In this document: positions 1-6,268 of the stretch, piece by piece
Position numbering within the stretch: the stretch's first letter is position 1
Layout of the letters: the number at the start of each line of letters is the position of its first letter
Origin: Verrucomicrobiota bacterium
GTDB taxonomy: Bacteria; Verrucomicrobiota; Verrucomicrobiia; Verrucomicrobiales; Akkermansiaceae
Length of the DNA stretch: 9,173 bases
NCBI GenBank assembly: GCA_026397695.1
Contig: JAPLUJ010000485.1
Coordinates: 1 to 9,173 of the forward strand
Reading direction: 5' to 3'
Notes under the pieces: model-generated
The model's input: the letters and a program-made list of their open reading frames with translations, nothing else
The model's database searches: none
What the model was told of the DNA's origin: nothing
Program-made: the position numbers and the translations under genes

Positions 1-135
1 AATCAGCCTGATGGCATTCATTTTTTGTGGTTTCTACCTCTTTGAGGCTAACTGAATGTATTCCAACTCAGGGACTGCACAGTAACTCCGAAATCCCGCA
101 AAACACGCGTGGGTGAGTTGACCCGGGCGAAAGCG

Positions 136-960
136 TTAGAGAATGGTACGGAACCATTCCAGGCTCTTGAGGGTGTTCATTTCGCCCTTGGACTCCAGAC
201 TCATCACGCCATCCCAATTGTGCTTTTTCAAGAGGGCGACGATGTTCCGGATGTTGTCGGCGTTGATTCCCTGGCCGACGTGGACGTCGCTCGCGGCGAT
301 GCCGGTGTCCTTGCCGATGTTGGCCCGGAGTTCCGGTGCCACGTCCTTCACATGAAAATGGTGGATCCAAGGCAGCAGCGCTTCGGTCATCTTGACCGGG
401 TCGTTGCCGGCGATGAAGGTGTTGGCCGTGTCGAAATTCACGCCCACCAGCGGGTCGTCGAAGTGCTTCATCAGTTTCACCATCAGTTCCAGGTTGTTAG
501 TCAACGGGCCGTGCGGCTCGACGTTGATCTGGATGCCGTGGGTGCGGGCCACCGGCAAAGCCTCCCCGATGTGATAAGCGGCGCGTTCATAAACCTGCTG
601 TAGCGTCATGCCGCGCGGCACTTCGGCACCGTCGGTGGTGGCAATGGCGGGACAGCCCAAGGCGTGGGCGAATTTGATGCCGTTGATCAGGTAGGGAATC
701 GACTGCCACCGGTGCAGCGCGTAATGACAGTCCAACTGGCTGACCTTCAGTCCGAAGGATTCGAGTTCGTGGCGCAGGGCGAGCGGGTCCGACTGCAGCG
801 AGGCGGCGGGTGAGAAACCCAGGCCCTCGAAGAAGTCGTCCCCGTTGAGGGTGTTCAATTCGACGATGGGCGACTGGTTCTTCTGGCACCACTTGAAGAA
901 GTAGGTCAGGGACCGGTCGTCGTGGCGGAAGTTATCACTGGCAATGCCGATTTTGATCAT
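136..960 (-). CDS. Sugar phosphate isomerase/epimerase, xylose isomerase-like TIM barrel
   Basis: The 274-residue product is a full-length member of the AP-endonuclease-2/xylose-isomerase-like TIM barrel family, cytosolic with no signal peptide. Such enzymes isomerise or epimerise sugars, keto-sugars or inositol derivatives using a divalent metal. The expected metal and acid-base residues sit in their usual order: E148 in INVEPHG, D177 in VNFDTAN, H203 with K205/D206 in HFHVKD, and E256 in MSLESKG. A GQG turn lies at 229-231. The barrel begins at once with MIKIGIASDN, which supports the ATG at 958-960. No Shine-Dalgarno is visible upstream. The stop codon TAA lies inside a GTTAGA word (plus strand 135-140). 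It stands alone, about 230 bp downstream of an NPCBM-domain relic on the same strand. The substrate cannot be read from sequence; hydroxypyruvate isomerase, inosose or ketose epimerase are all possible. The family is certain, the substrate unknown. Confidence 0.9.
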   Translation of the reverse strand: MIKIGIASDNFRHDDRSLTYFFKWCQKNQSPIVELNTLNGDDFFEGLGFSPAASLQSDPLALRHELESFGLKVSQLDCHYALHRWQSIPYLINGIKFAHALGCPAIATTDGAEVPRGMTLQQVYERAAYHIGEALPVARTHGIQINVEPHGPLTNNLELMVKLMKHFDDPLVGVNFDTANTFIAGNDPVKMTEALLPWIHHFHVKDVAPELRANIGKDTGIAASDVHVGQGINADNIRNIVALLKKHNWDGVMSLESKGEMNTLKSLEWFRTIL

Positions 961-1189
961 CGTGTTGTGGTTGTTAGGGTGGGGATTGAGATTGACCTGA
1001 TACTGCTAGAAAGCAGGCACTTTAAGTCATGTTATTGCGGCGTATTTGGCCACGTGACAGGTGGTTACAGCCGGATCCATGAGCAATGTCCTACCCCGCG
1101 AAAATAGCTTGCTGCCCCGCTTGATCAAGGATTTTTTTGAAAAATCATCGGACGGCGGATTTTCCAAACCTGCCGGCCCTGCCGTTGCG

Positions 1190-1579
1190 ACAGATGGTCA
1201 CCACCTCTTTCTCGCCCGCTGGCACGTCCACTGCAAGTTCGCTGTTAGCAGGTGTGCCGAGACCATGCTCGAACTGCTTCTGACCGATCTTTATGGCTGT
1301 GTCCATGCACGATTGGCCGAAGTGGAGTGTGCTGTGGTCCTGACGGCGGTGATCAACCCCAATCACAGGGCCTCTGCCGTCGGCTTTGATCCCGGAAACA
1401 CCACACCGGCCCAGTTGATGACCTGTTGAATATCCCGCGGACTGGCCATCACCGCATCCTTGGACGCAGCGATAGGGAATTCCTTGATCCACCATGGCAT
1501 GGTCCACCTCTTCATCGGCTGCACTGCAAACTGGAAGTATCGCCCAAGCCAGCACCAGAAACCTCATGCTTTTCCGCAT
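1190..1579 (-). pseudogene. Frameshifted and truncated secreted NPCBM-domain protein
   Basis: ATG at 1577-1579 follows an AAAGGG-like ribosome site and opens a clear signal peptide (MRKSMRFLVLAWAILPVCSA), ending near AADEE. The protein-like reading then changes frame. In frame one it runs to GIP (about 1475); in a second frame (about 1473-1369) it reads IAASKDAVMASPRDIQQ, then VINWAGVVFPGSKPTAEAL; from about 1366 it returns to the first frame with RQDHSTLHFGQ and then KIGQKQFEHGLGTPANSE followed by LAVDVPAGEK. The last part matches the core of the NPCBM carbohydrate-binding family, in which the motif is usually GLGTHANSE, so the His is Pro here. Dropping one base near 1474 and adding one near 1367 restores a continuous reading. 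The second half of the domain and anything after it, such as a melibiase-like catalytic domain, are absent. Family assignment is moderately sure; the original full function is unknown. Sequencing error could explain the two indels but not the truncation. Confidence 0.6.
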
Positions 1580-1689
1580 CACGTTTTCCCTTTCGTTGTT
1601 AGAATTAAACGCCCTGTTGTGTGTTGTTATGTGCTTTCATGGTGAGGATTTGCACACCGCGCAAACGGCTAGGACGCGGAAGGTCTTTC

Positions 1690-1785
1690 ATGCTCAGGAG
1701 AATCCAGCGTGCCGCCGCGTTGCTGGCGGCAACGCCCGGGGAACTTGATGCCGTTGTTTTTCCCATTGCAGTGATCTTGCCATGA
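1690..1785 (+). CDS. Possible 31-aa small protein, overlaps next ORF by ATGA
   Basis: This is a short ORF starting at ATG 1690, with GGAAGG about 6 bases upstream, the best Shine-Dalgarno-like sequence near any start in this half of the window. The product begins MLRRIQRAAALLAATPGE and ends with a hydrophobic VVFPIAVILP tail. Its TGA overlaps the ATG of the next ORF (ATGA, 1782-1785), an arrangement typical of translational coupling. No family is recognised and the length is so short that chance is quite possible. A 7-bp perfect inverted repeat (GCGTTGC/GCAACGC, 1717-1735) lies inside it. Confidence 0.25.
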   Translation: MLRRIQRAAALLAATPGELDAVVFPIAVILP

Positions 1786-1985
1786 AGCCTGTGATTTCCC
1801 AACATCTGCCGGAAATGTATTATGAGATCATTGCCCGTGATCTGGGCGAGGACAAGGCACGCTGGGCGCGCTTGCCGTATGAGGAGCGAATGCGGGAACT
1901 GGAGTGGTATCATGCCAACTTCAACACGCCCGACGATCTTGCGCTATGGCCGGCTGAACTCGACGGCGGCGTGGATCGCCCGTGA
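1782..1985 (+). CDS. Small hypothetical protein, 67 aa
   Basis: The product is acidic and helix-prone (MYYEIIARDLGEDKARW, then LPYEERMRELEWYHANF), with a composition that looks like a real small cytosolic protein and no signal peptide or membrane segment. ATG at 1782 is the only sensible start. No ribosome site precedes it, but it overlaps the stop of an upstream mini-ORF by ATGA, so it may be translated by coupling. It is followed by a gene-poor region and faces a C-terminal gene remnant on the opposite strand. I do not recognise a family. It could be a regulator-like small protein or a gene remnant. Confidence 0.45.
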   Translation: MKPVISQHLPEMYYEIIARDLGEDKARWARLPYEERMRELEWYHANFNTPDDLALWPAELDGGVDRP

Positions 1986-2048
1986 CATGCCGCTTGGCGC
2001 GTTGACCCTCCGCCTGGGGCGCGGACCTTTGGGAATCAGGTCACTGCC

Positions 2049-2150
2049 TTAGGAGATGCCCTCGCCCTTGGGCACGCCGATTTTCTCCGGGTAATCGTCG
2101 CTGAGCAGCGGTCTGAGGAAGGCGCAGTCCTTGAGGTCGGGAGACACCAT
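2049..2150 (-). pseudogene. Possible C-terminal remnant of an unidentified gene
   Basis: Read on the minus strand, this segment gives the protein-like MVSPDLKDCAFLRPLLS, then DDYPEKIGVPKGEGIS and a TAA at 2049-2051. The same frame stays open a little further upstream, but only into the short-repeat DNA at 2158-2228, and meets a stop within the repeats. This looks like the tail of a larger protein whose body has been lost and replaced by repeats. An independent 33-aa small protein starting at the ATG at 2148-2150 is the alternative. No family is recognised. Confidence 0.33.
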
Positions 2151-2157
2151 CAGGCGC

Positions 2158-2228
2158 GGATTGTGGATTGTGGATGGGGGTGGAAAGCTGGAGGTTATAG
2201 GTTAGAAGTTAGAAGTTAGACGTTATTG
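2158..2228. repeat. Period-7 tandem repeats (GGATTGT and GTTAGAA types)
   Basis: Two short tandem arrays share a 7-base period. The first (from about 2158) is GGATTGT twice, then a GGATGGG variant. The second (2194-2228) is five heptamers in register: GTTATAG, GTTAGAA, GTTAGAA, GTTAGAC, GTTATTG. They resemble the short tandemly repeated repetitive (STRR) sequences described in cyanobacteria and other bacteria. The second array is built on the GTTAGA word that recurs elsewhere in the window. Function unknown; replication slippage is the likely origin. Confidence 0.7.
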
Positions 2229-2425
2229 GGAAGAGGAAGAGGTTGGTGGTTGGACTGAAGATTTTTTGATAGAAGACGCAGGTCGTGGGGGAGGATTGGC
2301 GGGGAATACGACTTTCATGGGTATGGATAGGCATGGCGGCGCAGTCTCGCCGAGGTGGCAGTCGAAGGGAAGTACACAGCATTCCGGAAAGGCCACGCAT
2401 GGGAAGATTCTTGAGCGCCTGCACC

Positions 2426-2440
2426 GCGGGAATTTCCCGC
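2426..2440. promoter_or_regulatory. Perfect inverted repeat upstream of peptidase gene, possible operator
   Basis: GCGGGAA-T-TTCCCGC is a perfect 7+7 bp inverted repeat with a single-base centre. It begins 54 bp before the chosen start codon of the peptidase gene. A one-base loop makes a hairpin unlikely, so a dimeric regulator site is the better reading. No matching regulator is present in the window and chance is not excluded. Confidence 0.3.
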
Positions 2441-2479
2441 TTTCCGGGTGCGCCGGTGCCTGTTATCATGGGGCCGTCA

Positions 2480-3952
2480 ATGAAAGTGCTCCTGCAATGG
2501 GTTTCAGCCATCATGATAGGCTCAAGCCTTGGCTGGGGCCAGCAGGCGCCTGCTGGTCATGCCGCACCACTCGTCCGGGAATGGACGGGTGTCGATGGCA
2601 AAAAGATCACCGCAGAGTATCTCGGCGTGCAAGACTCCAACGTGGTCATCCAACTTCCGGGCGGCAAGCTTTCGCGGCTGCCGCTCGACAAACTCGCGCA
2701 CGACGACCAGGCCTTTGTCAGGAATCACGACCTCCAGTATCATGCGCCATGGCAGGCCTGGCCTGCGGAATCGGAGATGGGGATAGTCAACGTGATGGTG
2801 AGCGAGGCACCCGGGGAGGGCGGCGCCATCGTTTACACCACGCCGCACTTCCGGTTCCGGTCCACGGTCAATCTCGGGGCCGTGCTGATCAAGGAGCTGG
2901 CGCGGGTCTTCGAGTTGACCTACCACCTCCACTCCATGTCGCCGTTCGGAATTCTCGCCAAGCCCGCCAACGGCCTGTTCGATGCCAGGCTGTTCGGCAC
3001 CTCCGCGCAATACCGGCAAGCGGGCGGATTGCCGGCAACCGGCGGGATCTATCTGATCAAGGAACAGGTCTTCCTGGTACCCCTCGATCTGATGGGCCTG
3101 CGCCCGGGTGGCGGCACCACCGGTTGGCGCAAAAGCGCGTACTACGACCCGACTAACATGATTCACGAGCTCACCCACATGCTCACGCACGACATGCTCG
3201 ACAACCTGCCGACGTGGGCCAGCGAGGGATATGCCGAATACATCTCGCACATTCCGATAGAACAAAACGCGTTCAAGACCGGCAATGACAAGATCCGGCA
3301 GGGCATTCGCGAGAGGTTCATCCGCGATTACGTGCAGGGCTTGTCCGCAAAACCCGCCAGACGCGGCCAACTCGACACCGCCGATGGCATCAAATTACTC
3401 AAGAGCGACAACCTCCCGCCGCTCTGCAAGGTAGAGAAAATCCTGATGATGACCGACCAGGAATGGGCGACAGGAATCCCACCCGCTTACCCGCCGCAAA
3501 CCCAGCCACCACCCCAGCAGAAACGACTTCCGCCACCCGCCTTGCAGGATCTCCCGCGCATGCAGCGCCTCTATCGGTCCGCCCACCTCATCCTCTATTA
3601 TTTCATCCACATCGAGGGTGAGAAAGGCGTGGCCAAAATCCGGCGCTTCCTCGATGAGAACCGCAAGCACTTCGCGGACTATCAGCAATATCTAACGGAC
3701 TACCGCAATTACGTCGCCCGGGTCGAGGCCTTCATGAACCTGCCCGGAGTCGCCAAGCTGCCCGACGGCCGCGTCCGCTACCCGGCAAATCTCCGGCCAC
3801 CCACCGAGCCACAGGCTCCATTCACCGATCCCAACATGCTGAAACTGGGCGGCCTTGACGCGTTGTTAGACGGACAATCCGCCGCAGTGGTCGGAGCCCG
3901 CATTGAAAACGCCCTGATTGAGGATCTGGGAGCGAAATTAATCTTCCAATAG
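2480..3952 (+). CDS. Secreted SHD1-like domain protein with gluzincin-type zinc peptidase fold
   Basis: The 490-residue product starts with a Sec signal peptide (MKVLLQWVSAIMIGSSLGWG). Residues about 31-82 form an SHD1/SLA1-homology-like domain as found fused to many PVC exported proteins: REWTGVDGKKITAEYLG, then LSRLPLDKLAHDDQAFV. The central region carries HELTH (H229, E230, H233) followed 15 residues later by WASEGYAEY with E249, the arrangement of gluzincin metallopeptidases similar to DUF1570-type proteins. A proline-rich linker spans about 334-353, then a charged helical C-terminal region. I infer an exported zinc peptidase; substrate unknown. The frame is open from 2285, and ATG 2468 is also possible, but the signal peptide fixes the start near 2480; GGGG at 2470-2473 could be a weak ribosome site. 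It is convergent with the methyltransferase gene, with 130 bp between stops and no clear terminator. Confidence 0.85.
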   Translation: MKVLLQWVSAIMIGSSLGWGQQAPAGHAAPLVREWTGVDGKKITAEYLGVQDSNVVIQLPGGKLSRLPLDKLAHDDQAFVRNHDLQYHAPWQAWPAESEMGIVNVMVSEAPGEGGAIVYTTPHFRFRSTVNLGAVLIKELARVFELTYHLHSMSPFGILAKPANGLFDARLFGTSAQYRQAGGLPATGGIYLIKEQVFLVPLDLMGLRPGGGTTGWRKSAYYDPTNMIHELTHMLTHDMLDNLPTWASEGYAEYISHIPIEQNAFKTGNDKIRQGIRERFIRDYVQGLSAKPARRGQLDTADGIKLLKSDNLPPLCKVEKILMMTDQEWATGIPPAYPPQTQPPPQQKRLPPPALQDLPRMQRLYRSAHLILYYFIHIEGEKGVAKIRRFLDENRKHFADYQQYLTDYRNYVARVEAFMNLPGVAKLPDGRVRYPANLRPPTEPQAPFTDPNMLKLGGLDALLDGQSAAVVGARIENALIEDLGAKLIFQ

Positions 3953-4082
3953 GATTTCCCGTGCTGTCATCCGGACGGAAAAGCAGCGGCGCGAAGAAGC
4001 GCAGGAGCTGGGCCACACCGGCCATTCGTGGTCGCCTTGGATAATCCTGCTGGTGCCTGGTTCCCCCGGTTGGGGATGCGTT

Positions 4083-5051
4083 TCACGGGCTGGTCTTGAG
4101 AAAGGCGAATTCGGCACAGCGTTGACCGCTGTAGGGATTGAACTCTTTACGGAAGATCTCGTAGCCGTGTTGCTTCATGTCCCCCACGAAACGCATGAAG
4201 CGCATGAACTGGTCGTCGTCCCAAAGGTGTACCTCCACCAGGAGTTGACGAATGCCAAGGGTCTCGAACACCCCTTGGGACAGGGCGGGTGTCAAGGCGA
4301 CGAACTCCCCCCCCTCGATATCGAGCTTCAAAATGTCGACGCGGGCATGGCCCAGAGTCCGCGCGATGGTTGCAAGATCCTTCACTTCGCACTTCTTGCC
4401 GTCGAGGGTGAGATTCCAGCAGGTCTTGGGATCGTCTGACGTGGGACCGATTCCAAGATCGTGATAGAAAAGGCGGCCGGTTCCGCAAGCACTGCCCTGG
4501 GCAAAACCGACGAAGTTGGAGTTCACCCCGGGAGCGGGATCAAACAGGTGCACCTCACACCCGAAGCGCCCCGCCATCTGCGCGTCGAAAGAGATATCGT
4601 CGCAAACCCCGAAGGAGTACACCACCGCCCCGGGCGGCAGGGTCTGAGGGTCGCTGACCCATTTACCGCCGTCGCCCCGACAACCAATACGCATGACTTC
4701 GCCGCCATTGACGACGGCGTCAAACATGTAGGTGCGGCTGTATCCCTGGTATCGCTTCACGAACGCGGCAGGATCGGACTTGAACTCAACCAGCAGCGCC
4801 TGCTGATCGGCCAGACGCGAGGCACGCACCTCGGCGGCCTGGCGAAGAGGGGGCAGAGTCTCGTAACGCGCGTGCTCCGCTTTCACCACCTCACTGAATT
4901 TCACGACCGGAGTCGTAACCACAGGCGGTGACTTGTGCTTGGAACAGGCCGACAATAAGAGGGCCGGAATCAGGAAGAACAATTGACCGGACTGTTGCAG
5001 CCGCTGGCAGGTGGATGCCAGCGGGGAAGGAAAGATGGAAACAGGATGCAT
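4083..5051 (-). CDS. Predicted lipoprotein with FkbM/METTL24-like methyltransferase domain
   Basis: Starting at ATG 5049-5051 gives 322 residues. A hydrophobic stretch (LFFLIPALLLSAC) ends in a lipobox with C36; the next residues are Ser-Lys, so an outer-membrane or periplasm-facing lipoprotein is likely. From about residue 100 the sequence matches the FkbM / Methyltransf_22 (METTL24-like) Rossmann methyltransferases: VVYSFGVCDDISFD (144-157) as motif I, EVHLFDPAPG (166-175) with D171, and VDILKLDIEGGEF (238-250). Seven cysteines follow the lipobox, which would suit disulfides outside the cytoplasm. Family knowledge says these enzymes use SAM, yet SAM is cytosolic, so export is odd. The frame is open upstream to 5201, but that part is unlike protein. 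CCCC, not a Shine-Dalgarno, precedes the ATG. It lies 158 bp downstream of the membrane protein gene on the same strand, perhaps co-transcribed. Confidence 0.85.
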   Translation of the reverse strand: MHPVSIFPSPLASTCQRLQQSGQLFFLIPALLLSACSKHKSPPVVTTPVVKFSEVVKAEHARYETLPPLRQAAEVRASRLADQQALLVEFKSDPAAFVKRYQGYSRTYMFDAVVNGGEVMRIGCRGDGGKWVSDPQTLPPGAVVYSFGVCDDISFDAQMAGRFGCEVHLFDPAPGVNSNFVGFAQGSACGTGRLFYHDLGIGPTSDDPKTCWNLTLDGKKCEVKDLATIARTLGHARVDILKLDIEGGEFVALTPALSQGVFETLGIRQLLVEVHLWDDDQFMRFMRFVGDMKQHGYEIFRKEFNPYSGQRCAEFAFLKTSP

Positions 5052-5209
5052 GGGGCTAAGTCGTGAGGCTTGTGCATGCCGGCCCGCTGTGCAATGCCAG
5101 GGACGGGTTAGAGGCAGGGCATGCAGGTGAACAGTGCTCGGAAATAAGGACGCAGGAAATCCGGTTGGCGCGAAGCTAACGAATCTTGGGACACCGCGCA
5201 AGGTCCGGT

Positions 5210-6058
5210 TCAGCCGCCACGGCCGTCACTGAGTTCCTCGTTGGTCGGCTGGCCTTCATGCTGATCGACATCTTCATCGCCGCTGGCGGCGGATACCTCG
5301 GTGGATTCAAGGATCCGGCTGATTTCCGCACTCCTGAAGAACAGCAATGGGACGTTGGGAATGCTACGCAGCAGGATGCCTCCCTGGGCACTATAGATTT
5401 GAATGGTGCCCGCACCGCAAAGTAACAACTCCAAAAAATCAGGATAACTGGTAATGATGCGTTTGGCTCCGCGTCCGAGCGAGTCATCCTTGCTCAGCAT
5501 GGTGAAATGCTCGATTTCATTGTGACTGATACGCCATCGTTGATTGATGTGCACGTCGATGAACATAATAAGATAGAGGAGCCCGCCGAACAGCGCGAAC
5601 AGATAGGTCCAGTCCGGTGAGACGGTCGGATTCCTGGATGCCAGATGATGGCCTATATCACTGAAGACAATCACGTTCTTGACGTCCTTGAGCCATAGAA
5701 TACAGAACACGCTGGCAATGATGGTGACCCCCCAGGAAATGGCTAGATTCCGGCTGAGGTCAAACCCCACGGCCATCAGCACCGTCAGCAAGGTGATCAG
5801 GAGGACCCAGCCCTCGACATTCGGGCTGACCAGATCGCCTAGCAACTGGAAAACCACCGCCAGAACAATCAGCGGCCATGTATACAGGTATTTTGGATAG
5901 CTGTAAAACACGATCTGCGATCGATCCTGCCGTCGTTTTCCCAGCCATGGCTTGGCCGGCGAGTCCCCCGGATGGTCCGGCTTGACGACCGTGGCCGGGG
6001 TGGCTTCGTTAGGTGGGGCACCCGCAGGCGCTGGTTCTTGATCGGGCGTAGGATTCAT
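5210..6058 (-). CDS. Unknown four-helix inner-membrane protein with C-terminal soluble domain
   Basis: The 282-residue product has a Pro/Ala-rich, probably disordered N-terminus (1-45), four hydrophobic segments at about 60-78, 83-99, 104-123 and 150-168, a folded-looking region (175-255) and an acidic tail (258-282) rich in Asp and Glu. The RWRISHNEIEHF stretch after the last helix, with the strand-rich GAGTIQIYSAQGG and IPNVPLLFF stretches, resembles the layout of bacterial PH-like domains that follow membrane helices. This is only a shape argument. No catalytic motif is seen. ATG at 6056-6058 is preceded by CCCC and no Shine-Dalgarno. It sits between the phosphohexomutase and methyltransferase genes on the same strand. 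Its upstream spacer holds AGGATA boxes and an inverted repeat. A complete, unbroken gene of unknown function. Confidence 0.8.
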   Translation of the reverse strand: MNPTPDQEPAPAGAPPNEATPATVVKPDHPGDSPAKPWLGKRRQDRSQIVFYSYPKYLYTWPLIVLAVVFQLLGDLVSPNVEGWVLLITLLTVLMAVGFDLSRNLAISWGVTIIASVFCILWLKDVKNVIVFSDIGHHLASRNPTVSPDWTYLFALFGGLLYLIMFIDVHINQRWRISHNEIEHFTMLSKDDSLGRGAKRIITSYPDFLELLLCGAGTIQIYSAQGGILLRSIPNVPLLFFRSAEISRILESTEVSAASGDEDVDQHEGQPTNEELSDGRGG

Positions 6059-6087
6059 GGGGTATTTCTGGTTGGCATCCGTTTTCT

Positions 6088-6141
6088 AGGATGATCCTGC
6101 GGAATCTGCAAGGATAAAAGGACAGGATAATAGGAAGGATA
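6088..6141. repeat. AGGATA direct repeats upstream of the membrane protein gene
   Basis: AGGATA occurs at 6111, 6124 and 6136 (steps of 13 and 12 bases), and a perfect palindrome AGGAT-G-ATCCT lies at 6088-6098. All four lie 30-85 bp upstream of the ATG of the minus-strand membrane protein gene. The near-helical spacing and position suggest a binding array for a regulator, but they could equally be part of a dispersed intergenic repeat. Confidence 0.35.
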
Positions 6142-6183
6142 TTGATAGCGCCGTGCCACCGCACATGGATTTTTCATGGACAT

Positions 6184-6235
6184 GGGCGATTCGGAACCGG
6201 AGGCGTAGCCGCAGATGGCCGCAGGCAAATCGCCC
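6184..6235. repeat. Inverted repeat element, 8-bp arms GGGCGATT/AATCGCCC
   Basis: GGGCGATT (6184-6191) and AATCGCCC (6228-6235) are perfect complements separated by a 36-base GC-rich interior that contains further short self-complementary words (GGCGTAGCC). Just outside it, CATGGA is repeated directly around a run of Ts (about 6166-6178). It lies between the stop of the phosphohexomutase gene and the next start on the same strand. No U-tract follows either arm, so it is not a typical intrinsic terminator. A dispersed REP-like intergenic element is a fair alternative. Confidence 0.4.
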
Positions 6236-6268
6236 CTCCGTGGGTGCATGAAATGTTAGAAAGCAGCA

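Larger units (their letters stand above)
1986..2479. other. Gene-poor stretch with remnant, tandem repeats and inverted repeat
   Basis: I find no convincing complete gene in these 494 bases. They contain a 33-codon C-terminal-like reading on the minus strand (2049-2150), period-7 tandem repeats (2158-2228), purine-rich sequence (GAAGAGGAAGAGG from 2230) and a perfect 7-bp inverted repeat just before the peptidase gene (2426-2440). The long open frame continuing upstream from the peptidase gene (2285-2479) reads as Arg/Gly-rich noise before the signal peptide and is not counted as protein. The region probably serves as the promoter zone of the peptidase gene plus decaying sequence. Confidence 0.5.

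Noticed and set aside
104..111. CACGCGTG perfect palindrome downstream of the isomerase stop
   Set aside because: Eight-base palindromes of this type are expected by chance in GC-rich DNA, and there is no second copy or gene start nearby.
1130..1146. GATTTTT/AAAAATC hairpin as a terminator
   Set aside because: The arms contain almost only A-T pairs and the spacer is three bases, so the stem would be too weak. No U-tract follows a GC stem.
1029..1200. Cytochrome-c-like reading (KLFSRG, then TTCHV) in a third frame downstream of the NPCBM relic
   Set aside because: Only one Cys and a CH are present, so there is no CxxCH haem motif. The frame has no start and ends shortly after.
1605..1913. 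102-codon minus-strand ORF over the small plus-strand ORFs
   Set aside because: No protein-like features. It overlaps the better 67-codon ORF antisense and starts within it.
3953..4052. Charged open frame after the peptidase stop (EKQRREEAQELGHTGHSW)
   Set aside because: No start codon in a sensible place, and it runs on antisense into the methyltransferase gene. Judged to be chance.
4063..4076. CCCC...GGGG hairpin between the convergent genes as a bidirectional terminator
   Set aside because: Only a four-base stem, with no T-run on either side.
6055..6249. 64-codon minus-strand ORF between the phosphohexomutase and membrane protein genes
   Set aside because: It consists of translated repeats and the inverted repeat. 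Its end overlaps the next start, so it is more likely a repeat element read by chance.
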